Of a DNA stretch of 64,000 nucleotides, positions 35,666 to 42,805 are shown piece after piece. This DNA comes from Oscillospiraceae bacterium (GTDB lineage: Bacteria; Bacillota; Clostridia; Oscillospirales; WRJC01). The translations under genes were made by a program, and so were the position numbers. Position 1 is the first letter of the stretch. Every line of letters starts with the position of its first letter. The notes below the pieces were generated by a model. That model did no database searches. It had not been told where the DNA came from and saw only the letters and a list, made by a program, of their open reading frames with translations. The stretch is from contig WRHM01000005.1 of assembly GCA_009783265.1 (NCBI GenBank), forward strand, positions 1 through 64,000. The letters run 5' to 3'.

Positions 35666-36415
35666 ATGAAGTTTATGAAAACAAAACATAAAAAAATAGC
35701 CGTCTCTTGTCTTATGACAATACTGCTTTCTTTGATTTTTGCATTTTTATTCCCGGCAGAGGCGAAAAACAATATCGCTTTTGAATGTAAAATCGACTCT
35801 TTCTGCGGAGAATCCGGCGAGGAAAAATCCGCGCCGATGCTTGTTGACGACGACCCGAATTATGAAACAAAATGGGAAACGTCAGACGGCGCGAGTCACC
35901 CGGGGGAACCTCATTGGATTATTCTCGACTTCGGGAGCGAGAAAATAATTGACTCTATAAGATTAATTAAGGCTTCGCAGGGCGCGGAAGATTTCGGTAA
36001 AACTGAACTCGACGCGAGCGGTTTAAGATTTGAAGTAAGTTCAGACAAAAAAAATTGGGTTATAATCGATGAAGTTACGAACGACGGCGGCAATGATATT
36101 TATGAAGGCTTTTTTATTCCCGTCATTGCGAGATATTTAAAACTTGTGATAACTCGCCCCGAACAAGACGAAAACAGCCATGAAAATCAAGCCGTAAGAT
36201 TATACGACTTGAAAGTGTTTGAATATATCCCGCCGATTGAAGAAGAAAACGAAGAGCCTGAAGAAACATCTGATGATATTGAGCCTGATTTGGCGATTGA
36301 CGATGATTTAAACGCTCCGAAAACTTACGATTCTTTAATGATTTTTTTAATATTTTCAGGATCGGCATTAATCATATCCCGGATTTTTTCAAATCAACGC
36401 AGCCGTTCGGTTTAA
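35666..36415 (+). CDS. Secreted discoidin (F5/8 type C)-like surface protein
   Basis: 249 residues from ATG 35666, with CGGAG 10 nt upstream; a longer frame reaching back into repeat A is rejected. A signal sequence covers residues 1-32. The body has the discoidin-like pattern WETSDGASHPGEPHWIILDFG...IDSIRLIK and a DASGLRFEVSSDKKNWVII strand, ending with ARYLKLVI. An acidic linker then leads to a C-terminal sorting-like signal: APKTYDS, a hydrophobic segment and basic QRSRSV. It would be a wall- or membrane-anchored carbohydrate-binding protein. Its 3' end overlaps the opposite gene by 44 bp. Confidence 0.75.
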   Translation: MKFMKTKHKKIAVSCLMTILLSLIFAFLFPAEAKNNIAFECKIDSFCGESGEEKSAPMLVDDDPNYETKWETSDGASHPGEPHWIILDFGSEKIIDSIRLIKASQGAEDFGKTELDASGLRFEVSSDKKNWVIIDEVTNDGGNDIYEGFFIPVIARYLKLVITRPEQDENSHENQAVRLYDLKVFEYIPPIEEENEEPEETSDDIEPDLAIDDDLNAPKTYDSLMIFLIFSGSALIISRIFSNQRSRSV

Positions 36416-36674
36416 AAATAACGCCTTCGTCCTTGAGCATTTTTCGTTGAATATCCTGCCCCCCGAAAGCATATTCGGGGGACATTTCGCCTTTGCAGTT
36501 TAATACCCTGTGGCACGGAATATCGCCTGACGCGTGAAACATAGCCTGTCCGACCATTCTTGCCAGTCCCGGATTGCCGAGAGACCGCGCAATCTGCCCG
36601 TAAGTCATGACGCTGCCTCCGGGAATTTCAGCCACTATTTTATATATTTGCTGATATAGCTCAATATTTCTCAT
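36372..36674 (-). CDS. MGMT-family alkyltransferase-like protein (C-terminal domain only)
   Basis: 100 residues corresponding to the DNA-binding and active-site half of O6-methylguanine methyltransferases. The helix-turn-helix is GGSVMTYGQIARSLGNPGLARMVGQAM and the active-site motif IPCHRVLN keeps the Cys, so unlike true ATL proteins (Trp in place of Cys) the reactive thiol is present. The C-terminus is tighter than usual. It overlaps the convergent discoidin-like gene by 44 bp. Single-domain MGMT-like proteins of this size are common in Clostridia and may act in alkyl-damage recognition. Confidence 0.85.
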   Translation of the reverse strand: MRNIELYQQIYKIVAEIPGGSVMTYGQIARSLGNPGLARMVGQAMFHASGDIPCHRVLNCKGEMSPEYAFGGQDIQRKMLKDEGVIFKPNGCVDLKKSGI

Positions 36675-36702
36675 AATTTATCGCCTTACTTGATTAAAGA
36701 AT

Positions 36703-36826
36703 AAAATGGTTATTAGTAGGGGACGGCGTCCTCGACGTCCCGCCGAAAAAACCGGCGTTAAATCATATTTGCGGGCTGTCGGGGACGCCAGCCCCTACAA
36801 TTCATATCCGTACATTATATAAATTT
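36703..36826 (-). repeat. Compound palindromic element, copy B
   Basis: Inverse orientation to copies A and C. Essentially identical to C, inner sequence included (GGGGACGGCGTCC / GGACGCCAGCCCC arms and a GGTTTTTTCGGCGGG core read on the minus strand). Confidence 0.9.
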
Positions 36827-36835
36827 CCCTCGCAA

Positions 36836-37210
36836 TCACTCGTCAACTGGATAACCCATAGTCGTCATAAGAGCCATTTCAGCGGCGGAAGTGTCGAGCC
36901 TGCTGTACTGCACGACGACTTCGATATTACTTTCGAGTAAAATTGCGTAGGGTATGTCTTTGGGGATTGATTCGCCGCTTTTTGAGCGTATTCTGTCAAG
37001 TCTTATATGATGCGTTTTTCCCGCGCCGCAGAAAGATTTAAAGTCGTCGCGTTTTTCCCTGTCCTCAAAAAAAAGCGTGAGTTTAATATCTGCGTCAATA
37101 TCAGACGTATTGACGACGCAGATCGATTCGTGGCTGGGATTTTGATTCTTGGATATAGAGTTTAAATAAGTGTCGGGGATAAGCCATGTTTTTTTGCCGT
37201 ATGCTTTCAT
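36836..37210 (-). CDS. Sensory rhodopsin transducer-like (ASRT) family protein
   Basis: 124 residues with the ASRT-family pattern throughout: GKKTWLIPDTYL near the start, SHESICVVNTSDIDADIKLTLFFEDRE, HHIRLDRIR and IVVQYSRLDTS near the end. Anabaena sensory rhodopsin transducer is the founder; the family is a beta-sandwich tetramer, and most members lie in organisms without rhodopsin, so binding of a sugar-like ligand is the usual suggestion. AAAGGAAT precedes the ATG. A repeat element lies just beyond its stop codon. Confidence 0.8.
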   Translation of the reverse strand: MKAYGKKTWLIPDTYLNSISKNQNPSHESICVVNTSDIDADIKLTLFFEDREKRDDFKSFCGAGKTHHIRLDRIRSKSGESIPKDIPYAILLESNIEVVVQYSRLDTSAAEMALMTTMGYPVDE

Positions 37211-37272
37211 GATTATTATTCCTTTCGTTTAAATCTTGAAAATTAAAATAATACAAAAATTTTATAATTATA

Positions 37273-37301
37273 TTGACATTTTTATATTTATAGTGTATAA
37301 T
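37273..37301 (+). promoter_or_regulatory. Plus-strand consensus promoter (antisense to peptide RNA 1)
   Basis: TTGACA, 17-nt spacer, TATAAT. It reads into the 3' end of the peptide-encoding RNA on the other strand, so it should drive an antisense RNA starting near 37308. Confidence 0.8.
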
Positions 37302-37552
37302 AATATTCAGCGGACAGCAATCCGTCTCAGAAACGGTTTGACGGTCAGCTCAGATAAATAAATACTAATATTTTAAATTAGCCGTTATCCTTTCTTACTG
37401 GGGGCGGCTAATTTGCTTCTATTCTGAACAAATACATTAGTAATAAAACTAATGCTATGTATAGCAAAATTTTAAATAAATTTTTGTTCATTTTCTCACC
37501 CCCTTTCGGGAGATGAGCCGAACCGCCCTGCTATCCGCTGAATATATTATAC
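37293..37552 (-). ncRNA. Structured peptide-encoding RNA 1 (type I toxin-like mRNA)
   Basis: Predicted minus-strand RNA of about 260 nt. Its first 26 nt (37529-37554) pair with its last 27 nt (37293-37319) with one G-U and one bulge. Inside are a hairpin burying the ribosome-binding site (CTCATCTCCC / GGGGGTGAG, 37495-37517), the peptide frame, a 9-bp hairpin across the stop (AATTAGCCG / CGGCTAATT) and a CCGTC / GACGG hairpin after TGAG. A second, diverged copy with the same plan is at 40634-40880. Confidence 0.7.
37408..37491 (-). CDS. 27-aa hydrophobic membrane peptide (toxin-like)
   Basis: ATG 37489-37491 to TAG 37408-37410. The peptide has the layout MNKNLFK, then a hydrophobic helix ILLYIALVLLLMYLF, then a short polar tail with Arg23 and Glu25. 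GGGGGTGAG serves as the ribosome-binding site, 7 nt before the ATG, and is paired in the mRNA hairpin. It shares NK near the start, Y/F-I-A-x-V-x-LL-x-Y in the helix and Arg after it with the 29-aa peptide at 40730-40819. Size, hydrophobicity and mRNA structure fit type I toxins, though toxicity is inferred. Confidence 0.7.
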   Translation of the reverse strand: MNKNLFKILLYIALVLLLMYLFRIEAN

Positions 37553-37557
37553 ACCTT

Positions 37558-37586
37558 ATTTTATCATAAAATTACATTTATGTCAA
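37558..37586 (-). promoter_or_regulatory. Minus-strand promoter of peptide RNA 1
   Basis: TTGACA, 17-nt spacer, TAAAAT on the minus strand. The predicted start falls at the outer edge of the end-pairing stem (about 37551). Confidence 0.8.
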
Positions 37587-37588
37587 AA

Positions 37589-38329
37589 TCAAAGCTGTTG
37601 CTTTATAGAATAAACATTTAACACCAAATTTTTATCAGAGGATTTTTTGTCGGTATAGTTTGCGAAAGACGCAACAATTTTCATGCCGCGTTGTTGAAAA
37701 ATTTGTTCTAATTCACTTAATGAATATAACCGCATAGTAGACTCATTTTCAATATCAATTTGCGGAGGTTTTGTTGCGATTTCACCATAACGGATATTAT
37801 GGGGAGCGCCTATCATGCCCCGCTTTTCGGCAACCCAGTAATTTTGCCAGATTGTCACCATTTTACTGCCGATTTCGCAAGTAATTTCCGGGAAATGGCA
37901 TTCAGCATAATCCGCATTGTTTACACCCATAAAATGCTTGCCGCCCGGTTTTAACGCCTTTGAAATCAAATCGAATATTTTTAGGTTTTCTTCATCATTT
38001 TCCAGATAACCAATAGCTCCGTCATCTAAGTTTAGAACAATATCAAACTCATTTTGATAAGTAACATCCCTTATGTCCGCGCAAATAAATGTCGCGTCCA
38101 GCGCCAATTCTTTCGCGGTTTGTATTGCATCGTCTATATATCTCCTATTGATGTCCACGCCCGTCACCGAAAACCCCTTGCGGGCAAATGAAATGCAATG
38201 CCTGCCGAAGCCGCAAGCCAAATCAAGAATACGTTCTTGCCCTGTCAACGCAAGCTTTTTAATTATAAACTCGACCTGATGTTCCGTATTTTCCGTCCAC
38301 GGGTAGTCCTTGGTGCCTAATTTCGCCAT
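37589..38329 (-). CDS. Class I SAM-dependent methyltransferase
   Basis: 246 residues. It contains the Rossmann motif ILDLACGFGRHCISFARKG (motif I), then GVDINRRYID, ICADIRDV and LNLDDGAIGYL (motif II region), with a post-II FMGVNNADYAE segment. The family is clear but the methyl acceptor is not: small metabolites and tRNA are both possible. GAGGAAAA lies upstream of the ATG. It lies directly downstream of glnN on the same strand and upstream of structured peptide RNA 1. Confidence 0.87.
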   Translation of the reverse strand: MAKLGTKDYPWTENTEHQVEFIIKKLALTGQERILDLACGFGRHCISFARKGFSVTGVDINRRYIDDAIQTAKELALDATFICADIRDVTYQNEFDIVLNLDDGAIGYLENDEENLKIFDLISKALKPGGKHFMGVNNADYAECHFPEITCEIGSKMVTIWQNYWVAEKRGMIGAPHNIRYGEIATKPPQIDIENESTMRLYSLSELEQIFQQRGMKIVASFANYTDKKSSDKNLVLNVYSIKQQL

Positions 38330-38387
38330 GATATTTTTTCCTCCTGCTGCGAAATATTTGTTTTCATAAATAATTACATCAATATTT

Positions 38388-40559
38388 TCAGTTCACACTA
38401 TACAAAAGCTCGCCATAAGTCGGGAAAGCCCAGTATTTTTTCGCAACAAGAGTTTCAAGCTCGTCAACGAAAACGCGCAGTTCTGACATTATTACTGATA
38501 TTTCCCTGTAAAATTGCGCAAGTTTTAAAGCGTCGCCGTCAATTTCTTTTGCTTCGGGCAGCGTGTTTTCCAATTTTTCGGTTTCGGTGTAGATTTTTTC
38601 AGTTAATATAGCAAGTCTGTTCAGTAGTTTATCTTCCACAAAAGAATTTAGACATGTAGGGCGTGACGACCCGGCACGCCGTTCGCTATCTGGTAGGTCT
38701 GTAAAAGGCGCGTCAGGGTCGCCGTACCCTACAATTTTCTTTTTCATGATAACCAAATCAGCGAGTTCGTTCTGATAACTTATACTTGACGGGATTATAC
38801 TGTTTTTTATCATATCTATAAAAGTCAACGCTTCTATATTAATAATTTTACAGTAATTTTCAAGTAATATTTCATATCTTGACCGCAGTTCGTTTTCTGT
38901 GAACACGTTGTGTTTCGCAAATAATTTTATATTTTTTTCGTTTAAAAATTCAGACAAAGCGTCAACTGTCGTTTTAAGATGCAAAAGCCCGCGCTTTGCT
39001 GCTTCTTTTTCCCACTCTCCGGAATAATTATTGCCGTTGAAAATTATTCTTTTATGGGATTTTATCGTGTCTTTTATAATTATGCTCAAATCTTTTTTAA
39101 AATCCGAAGATTTTTTTAATTTATCTGCAAATTCGCTTAAAATTTCCGCCACTGCGGTGTTTAATATAATATTAGCGTCCGCAATAGAAAAATTCGCGCC
39201 GACCATTCTGAACTCAAATTTATTGCCTGTGAAGGCAAACGGCGACGTTCTGTTTCTATCTGTCGTATCTTTTGGAAATTTGGGTAAAACAGTTGCCCCG
39301 ATTTCCATTAAAGCTTTTTCTTTGCCTTCGTATGGCTTGTCGTTTTCGATAGCGTCTAATATCGCGGACAGTTCGCTTCCCAGAAATATCGAAACTATTG
39401 CCGGGGGGGCTTCGTTTGCGCCGAGCCTGTGGTCGTTTCCCGCACTTGCCGCAGATATTCTCAGCAAATCCTGATATTTATCCACGGCTTTTATAATTGC
39501 GGCAAGAAATAACAAAAACTGCGCGTTGTCAAACGGGGTGTCGCCGGGTTCAAGCAAGTTTATCCCGGTATCTGTAGAAATCGACCAGTTGTTGTGTTTT
39601 GCGCTGCCGTTTACCCCGGCAAACGGTTTTTCATGCAATAAACAAGCCAAGCCGTGTTTGTTCGCTATGATTTTCATTAGTTCCATAGTTAATTGATTGT
39701 GGTCGGTCGCGATATTTGTCGTTGAAAATACCGGGGCAAGTTCATGCTGAGCCGGGGCTGTTTCGTTGTGTTTTGTCTTAGCGGGCACGCCGAGTTTCCA
39801 GAGTTCTTCGTCGAGTTCTTTCATAAATGCCGAAACTCTGGGCTTGATCGCGCCGAAGTAGTGATCCTCAAGCTCCTGACCTTTTGGAGGTCTTGCGCCG
39901 AATAGAGTTCTGCCGGTATATACTAAATCCGGACGTTTCAAATATATTTTTTTATCTATCAAAAAATATTCCTGTTCGGCCCCGACTGTCGTTATAATGC
40001 GCTTGACATCGGTTTTACCGAAGAGTTTTAAAATCCTGAGAGCCTGTATGCCGATTGCCTGCATAGAACGCAGCAACGGGGTTTTTTTGTCAAGAGATTC
40101 CCCGCTGTATGAGCAAAACGCCGTAGGAATACATAAAGTCCCGTCTTTTATAAACGCGTAAGACGTCGGATCCCATGCTGTATATCCTCTTGCCTCAAAA
40201 GTCGCCCTGAGGCCTCCTGAAGGCAGGCTTGACGCGTCGGACTCGCCTTTAATTAACTCTTTCCCCGAAAATTCCAGTATAATTTTACCGTTGCCTGTAG
40301 AAGACGAAGATATAAAACTCTCGTGTTTTTCCGCTGTGATTCCGGTGAGCGGCTGAAACCAATGCGTAAAATGGGTCGCGCCGTTTTCGACAGCCCAGTT
40401 TTTCATGGCAGTAGCGACGATATTTGCAATATCGGCTTCAAGATGGCTTCCCTGAGCGACGGTTTTTTTCAAAGCCTTATATGTTTCTTTAGGCAGTTTT
40501 GCCTGCATGACGGAATCGTTGAAAACCAAAGAACCGAACAGGGCGGGTATATCTTTCAT
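38388..40559 (-). CDS. glnN: Glutamine synthetase type III
   Basis: 723 residues. GS III enzymes are large hexameric-dodecameric synthetases forming glutamine from glutamate, ammonia and ATP. Conserved parts include [38 protein letters not shown], the glutamate/ammonia site region [34 protein letters not shown] and [15 protein letters not shown]. About 25 residues (near 610-634, with [13 protein letters not shown]) are encoded by an inserted palindromic repeat. AAGGAGA precedes the ATG. No amt, glnB or nitrogen-regulatory gene lies beside it. Confidence 0.96.
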   Translation of the reverse strand: MKDIPALFGSLVFNDSVMQAKLPKETYKALKKTVAQGSHLEADIANIVATAMKNWAVENGATHFTHWFQPLTGITAEKHESFISSSSTGNGKIILEFSGKELIKGESDASSLPSGGLRATFEARGYTAWDPTSYAFIKDGTLCIPTAFCSYSGESLDKKTPLLRSMQAIGIQALRILKLFGKTDVKRIITTVGAEQEYFLIDKKIYLKRPDLVYTGRTLFGARPPKGQELEDHYFGAIKPRVSAFMKELDEELWKLGVPAKTKHNETAPAQHELAPVFSTTNIATDHNQLTMELMKIIANKHGLACLLHEKPFAGVNGSAKHNNWSISTDTGINLLEPGDTPFDNAQFLLFLAAIIKAVDKYQDLLRISAASAGNDHRLGANEAPPAIVSIFLGSELSAILDAIENDKPYEGKEKALMEIGATVLPKFPKDTTDRNRTSPFAFTGNKFEFRMVGANFSIADANIILNTAVAEILSEFADKLKKSSDFKKDLSIIIKDTIKSHKRIIFNGNNYSGEWEKEAAKRGLLHLKTTVDALSEFLNEKNIKLFAKHNVFTENELRSRYEILLENYCKIINIEALTFIDMIKNSIIPSSISYQNELADLVIMKKKIVGYGDPDAPFTDLPDSERRAGSSRPTCLNSFVEDKLLNRLAILTEKIYTETEKLENTLPEAKEIDGDALKLAQFYREISVIMSELRVFVDELETLVAKKYWAFPTYGELLYSVN
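38656..38732. repeat. Palindromic repeat inside glnN
   Basis: A full-length member with GTAGGGCGTGACGACC at one end and GGTCGCCGTACCCTAC at the other. It is read in frame through glnN, adding a proline- and serine-rich segment to the C-terminal region. Confidence 0.9.
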
Positions 40560-40595
40560 AAAAAGATTCTCCTTAATAAAAATTATAATAATATC

Positions 40596-40624
40596 TTGAC
40601 TTTTTTATTTTTATATGATATAAT
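40596..40624 (+). promoter_or_regulatory. Plus-strand promoter antisense to peptide RNA 2
   Basis: TTGACT, 17-nt spacer, TATAAT. It reads into the 3' end of the minus-strand peptide RNA, as the corresponding promoter does at 37273-37301. Confidence 0.8.
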
Positions 40625-40633
40625 ATATTCGTA

Positions 40634-40880
40634 GAAAAACACAGGTTAAGGGATTCGCAAAGCGACTGGCTCTCAAAAAATTGCCAGACTCAAAATGTCA
40701 CGCAATCCGCCGTGCGAGGGCGGAGAGAATTAACAGACTGCCATTCTCAAAAAGTATGTAAGCAATATTACCATTGCTATAAACACGAAAGTCCGCAGTA
40801 AGCTACGTTTATTCAACATAAGCATCACCTCACTTTATACATGAGATGAGCCAACCGCTCCACGATTTCCCTTACCTGTA
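40634..40880 (-). ncRNA. Structured peptide-encoding RNA 2 (type I toxin-like mRNA)
   Basis: Predicted minus-strand RNA of about 247 nt. Its 5' end (ACAGGTAAGGGA, 40868-40879) pairs with its 3' end (TCCCTTAACCTGT, 40640-40652), followed by a U run. CTCATCTCA (40842-40850) pairs with the ribosome-binding site TGAGGTGA in a 9-bp stem. A TCCGCC / GGCGGA hairpin follows the stop, and a CTGGC / GCCAG hairpin follows TGAG. Only the 5' stretch GCGGTT-GGCTCATCTC is strongly conserved with copy 1; the stems differ in sequence but are kept. Confidence 0.7.
40730..40819 (-). CDS. 29-aa hydrophobic membrane peptide (toxin-like)
   Basis: ATG 40817-40819 to TAA 40730-40732. A basic N-terminus (NKR, then R9) leads to a helix FVFIAMVILLTYFL, with Arg25 and a terminal Cys29. 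The ribosome-binding site is an extended TGAGGTGAT, 8 nt before the ATG, buried in a hairpin. It is homologous in pattern to the 27-aa peptide 3.3 kb away. It is too short for normal gene callers and would be missed. Confidence 0.7.
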   Translation of the reverse strand: MLNKRSLLRTFVFIAMVILLTYFLRMAVC

Positions 40881-40886
40881 TTTTAA

Positions 40887-40915
40887 ATTATATTACAAGT
40901 ACAAAAAAATGTCAA
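40887..40915 (-). promoter_or_regulatory. Minus-strand promoter of peptide RNA 2
   Basis: TTGACA, 17-nt spacer, TATAAT: exact sigma-A consensus. The start would be near 40880, at the outer edge of the terminal stem. Confidence 0.85.
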
Positions 40916-40974
40916 GAGAACACGAAAAAATTTCATGTTCTCTTGTTTTACGGTTCTCTTTTATTTCCCGGCGA

Positions 40975-42552
40975 TTATCTCCACAGGCTTATGCCGATCA
41001 TGCTCCTGCTGAAATCTTCCGGGATTGTGATATACCCGGCTTTTAACGCCGTGCTGAACACATACGGGCGTATAAACATATTTGCCCTTAATTTGTCAAG
41101 TTTATCGCAAAGCGGCAGGATTTTATTTTTATAAATGTCTTCGTTCACGCTCTGGCTCAACAAAGTTTCAAATCTTTCAACTATCGCCATTTTGCAGATA
41201 TATTTGCCGTCTTTTATTTCAAACACGCCGAAATCAAGCAGTTGATTTATGATTTTTTTATCTTTATTTTCGTCAACCGTTCCGTCTAAAATTTGACTTG
41301 TTACCCGAGTCATTTCATCATTTAAACCGGAATTTGTAGGACGTTCCCCCCAATCGTGCTGGTCAAAATTATAAGAGCGGACAGAATTATTTTCGTAACT
41401 GCCACAGCCGTCGTATCCAATAAAAGTAGCATATTCGCATTTCGTGAATTCTTCATAGCCGCATATATCCCACTGCCCGCCATACGGGCGTTGCGTATAT
41501 CCGGTAAACGGCGTAAAAGATTCTACGGGTTTTACTTTTTCGACAGGGATTTTTCTTTCGACATGACAGTATATCCCGTCAGTCAAATCCAGAAGATACA
41601 GCCATTTCAATTCCTCGAAAGTCTGTGTCCCGCCGAGCAAATCTTTATTGCCTTCTTTTTCGACAACGCTTATAATTTCTTTTACAAGTTCAAAATATTC
41701 GTCTTTTATTTTCAAGTGCCTGTTTTCTTCTTCTCTCTGCTCCTCCGCGTTAAAAATCCTGAAATCAGTTTGATATTTATTCTTGCCGCTTTCTAATTTT
41801 TTGAGCAGCGTGGCATCTAAAAGTTCTTCGACCGCTTCTTCCATATAAGGTGCGGCAACGCCGAGTTCGAGCGAAAGTTCCTCAATCGTTGACGGATTAT
41901 GATACGCTTCGAGTAGAATATTTTTCGCGAGTTTTGTTTTAAGTTTACTCCACGGCGAACCGTCCGTGCCGTCCATTCCCGATTTTATAAAGCTTACATC
42001 TTCCGGTTTATAGCTTTTTATTCCAAATTCTCTTGCCATTTTCATGCCCTCCTGTAATATTTTTCGTGATTTGAATAATTTTGTTTTAATTGTTCCCTCC
42101 GGAAGATTAAATTCTTTTGAGATTTGTGAGATTTTTTTGTCGTCTATATAAAAAGACACGAGAATTTCCCGGTAATCTTTTGAAATCAGCGAAATTTCAC
42201 GCCGCAAAACGTTTATGTCTTCTTTTTTTATATAGTTTTCTTCAATCTTACTGTTTTCGTCCGGCAGATTAAACTCGCTTAAATCATCGAAACTATTCGC
42301 GTCCAAATATTTTCTTGATTTCGACTTTTTCTCAGCCCATTTGAAGAACCGGCTGCGCGCAATTTTCCAGACGTAAGCCGAAAAATATTCGGGAATTATC
42401 CCTTTTCGTAACGCCGTTATAATATCTAAAATAATATCCGACGTTAAATCTTCGGCTTCGGTCCGGTTTCCGGTCTTTTTGAGTGAAAAATAAAATAATT
42501 TTTCGTAATACTGCTCAGAAAAAAGTTTTATTGTTTTCTCTGTGTCAAACAT
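40975..42552 (-). CDS. ECF-type sigma factor with long C-terminal extension
   Basis: 525 residues. Residues 1-185 are a standard ECF sigma: region 2 (YYEKLFYFSLKKTGNRTEAEDLTSDIILDI) and region 4 (YREILVSFYIDDKKISQISKEFNLPEGTIKTKLFKSRK). The remaining 340 residues include a second helix-turn-helix-like part near 215-245 (PSTIEELSLELGVAAPYMEEAVEELL) and a Trp/Tyr-rich region with FTGYTQRPYGGQWDICGYEE. Extended sigma factors usually sense a signal through the extension instead of a separate anti-sigma factor. There is no membrane segment. The minus-strand promoter is at 42636-42663. Confidence 0.85.
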   Translation of the reverse strand: MFDTEKTIKLFSEQYYEKLFYFSLKKTGNRTEAEDLTSDIILDIITALRKGIIPEYFSAYVWKIARSRFFKWAEKKSKSRKYLDANSFDDLSEFNLPDENSKIEENYIKKEDINVLRREISLISKDYREILVSFYIDDKKISQISKEFNLPEGTIKTKLFKSRKILQEGMKMAREFGIKSYKPEDVSFIKSGMDGTDGSPWSKLKTKLAKNILLEAYHNPSTIEELSLELGVAAPYMEEAVEELLDATLLKKLESGKNKYQTDFRIFNAEEQREEENRHLKIKDEYFELVKEIISVVEKEGNKDLLGGTQTFEELKWLYLLDLTDGIYCHVERKIPVEKVKPVESFTPFTGYTQRPYGGQWDICGYEEFTKCEYATFIGYDGCGSYENNSVRSYNFDQHDWGERPTNSGLNDEMTRVTSQILDGTVDENKDKKIINQLLDFGVFEIKDGKYICKMAIVERFETLLSQSVNEDIYKNKILPLCDKLDKLRANMFIRPYVFSTALKAGYITIPEDFSRSMIGISLWR

Positions 42553-42635
42553 TTTATTTTAACCCCGCAAATTTTATAAATTTTATCTTCCTGACAATAT
42601 AGAGAGCCGTTTTTGATTTTGGTTTTAATATTTTT

Positions 42636-42663
42636 ATTATAACATAATATAACATAAAATCAA
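42636..42663 (-). promoter_or_regulatory. Candidate promoter of the extended sigma factor gene
   Basis: TTGATT, 16-nt spacer, TATAAT on the minus strand, about 85 nt upstream of the ATG at 42552. Confidence 0.5.
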
Positions 42664-42805
42664 AACTATATTTAACCCAAATTAAAATTTATGGCAGAAT
42701 AAAAATTCATAAGTAAATCTTATGGCAAATATAATAAATGCGTATTTGACAGTTATCATAAATTATTATATAATTATTATGGCGTTTGAAAAAGGTATAA
42801 AGAGT

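Noticed and set aside
37293-37554. Reading the 26-bp terminal inverted repeat of the peptide locus as a MITE
   Set aside because: The second copy has a different terminal sequence with preserved pairing, and promoters start exactly at the stem, which points to RNA structure.
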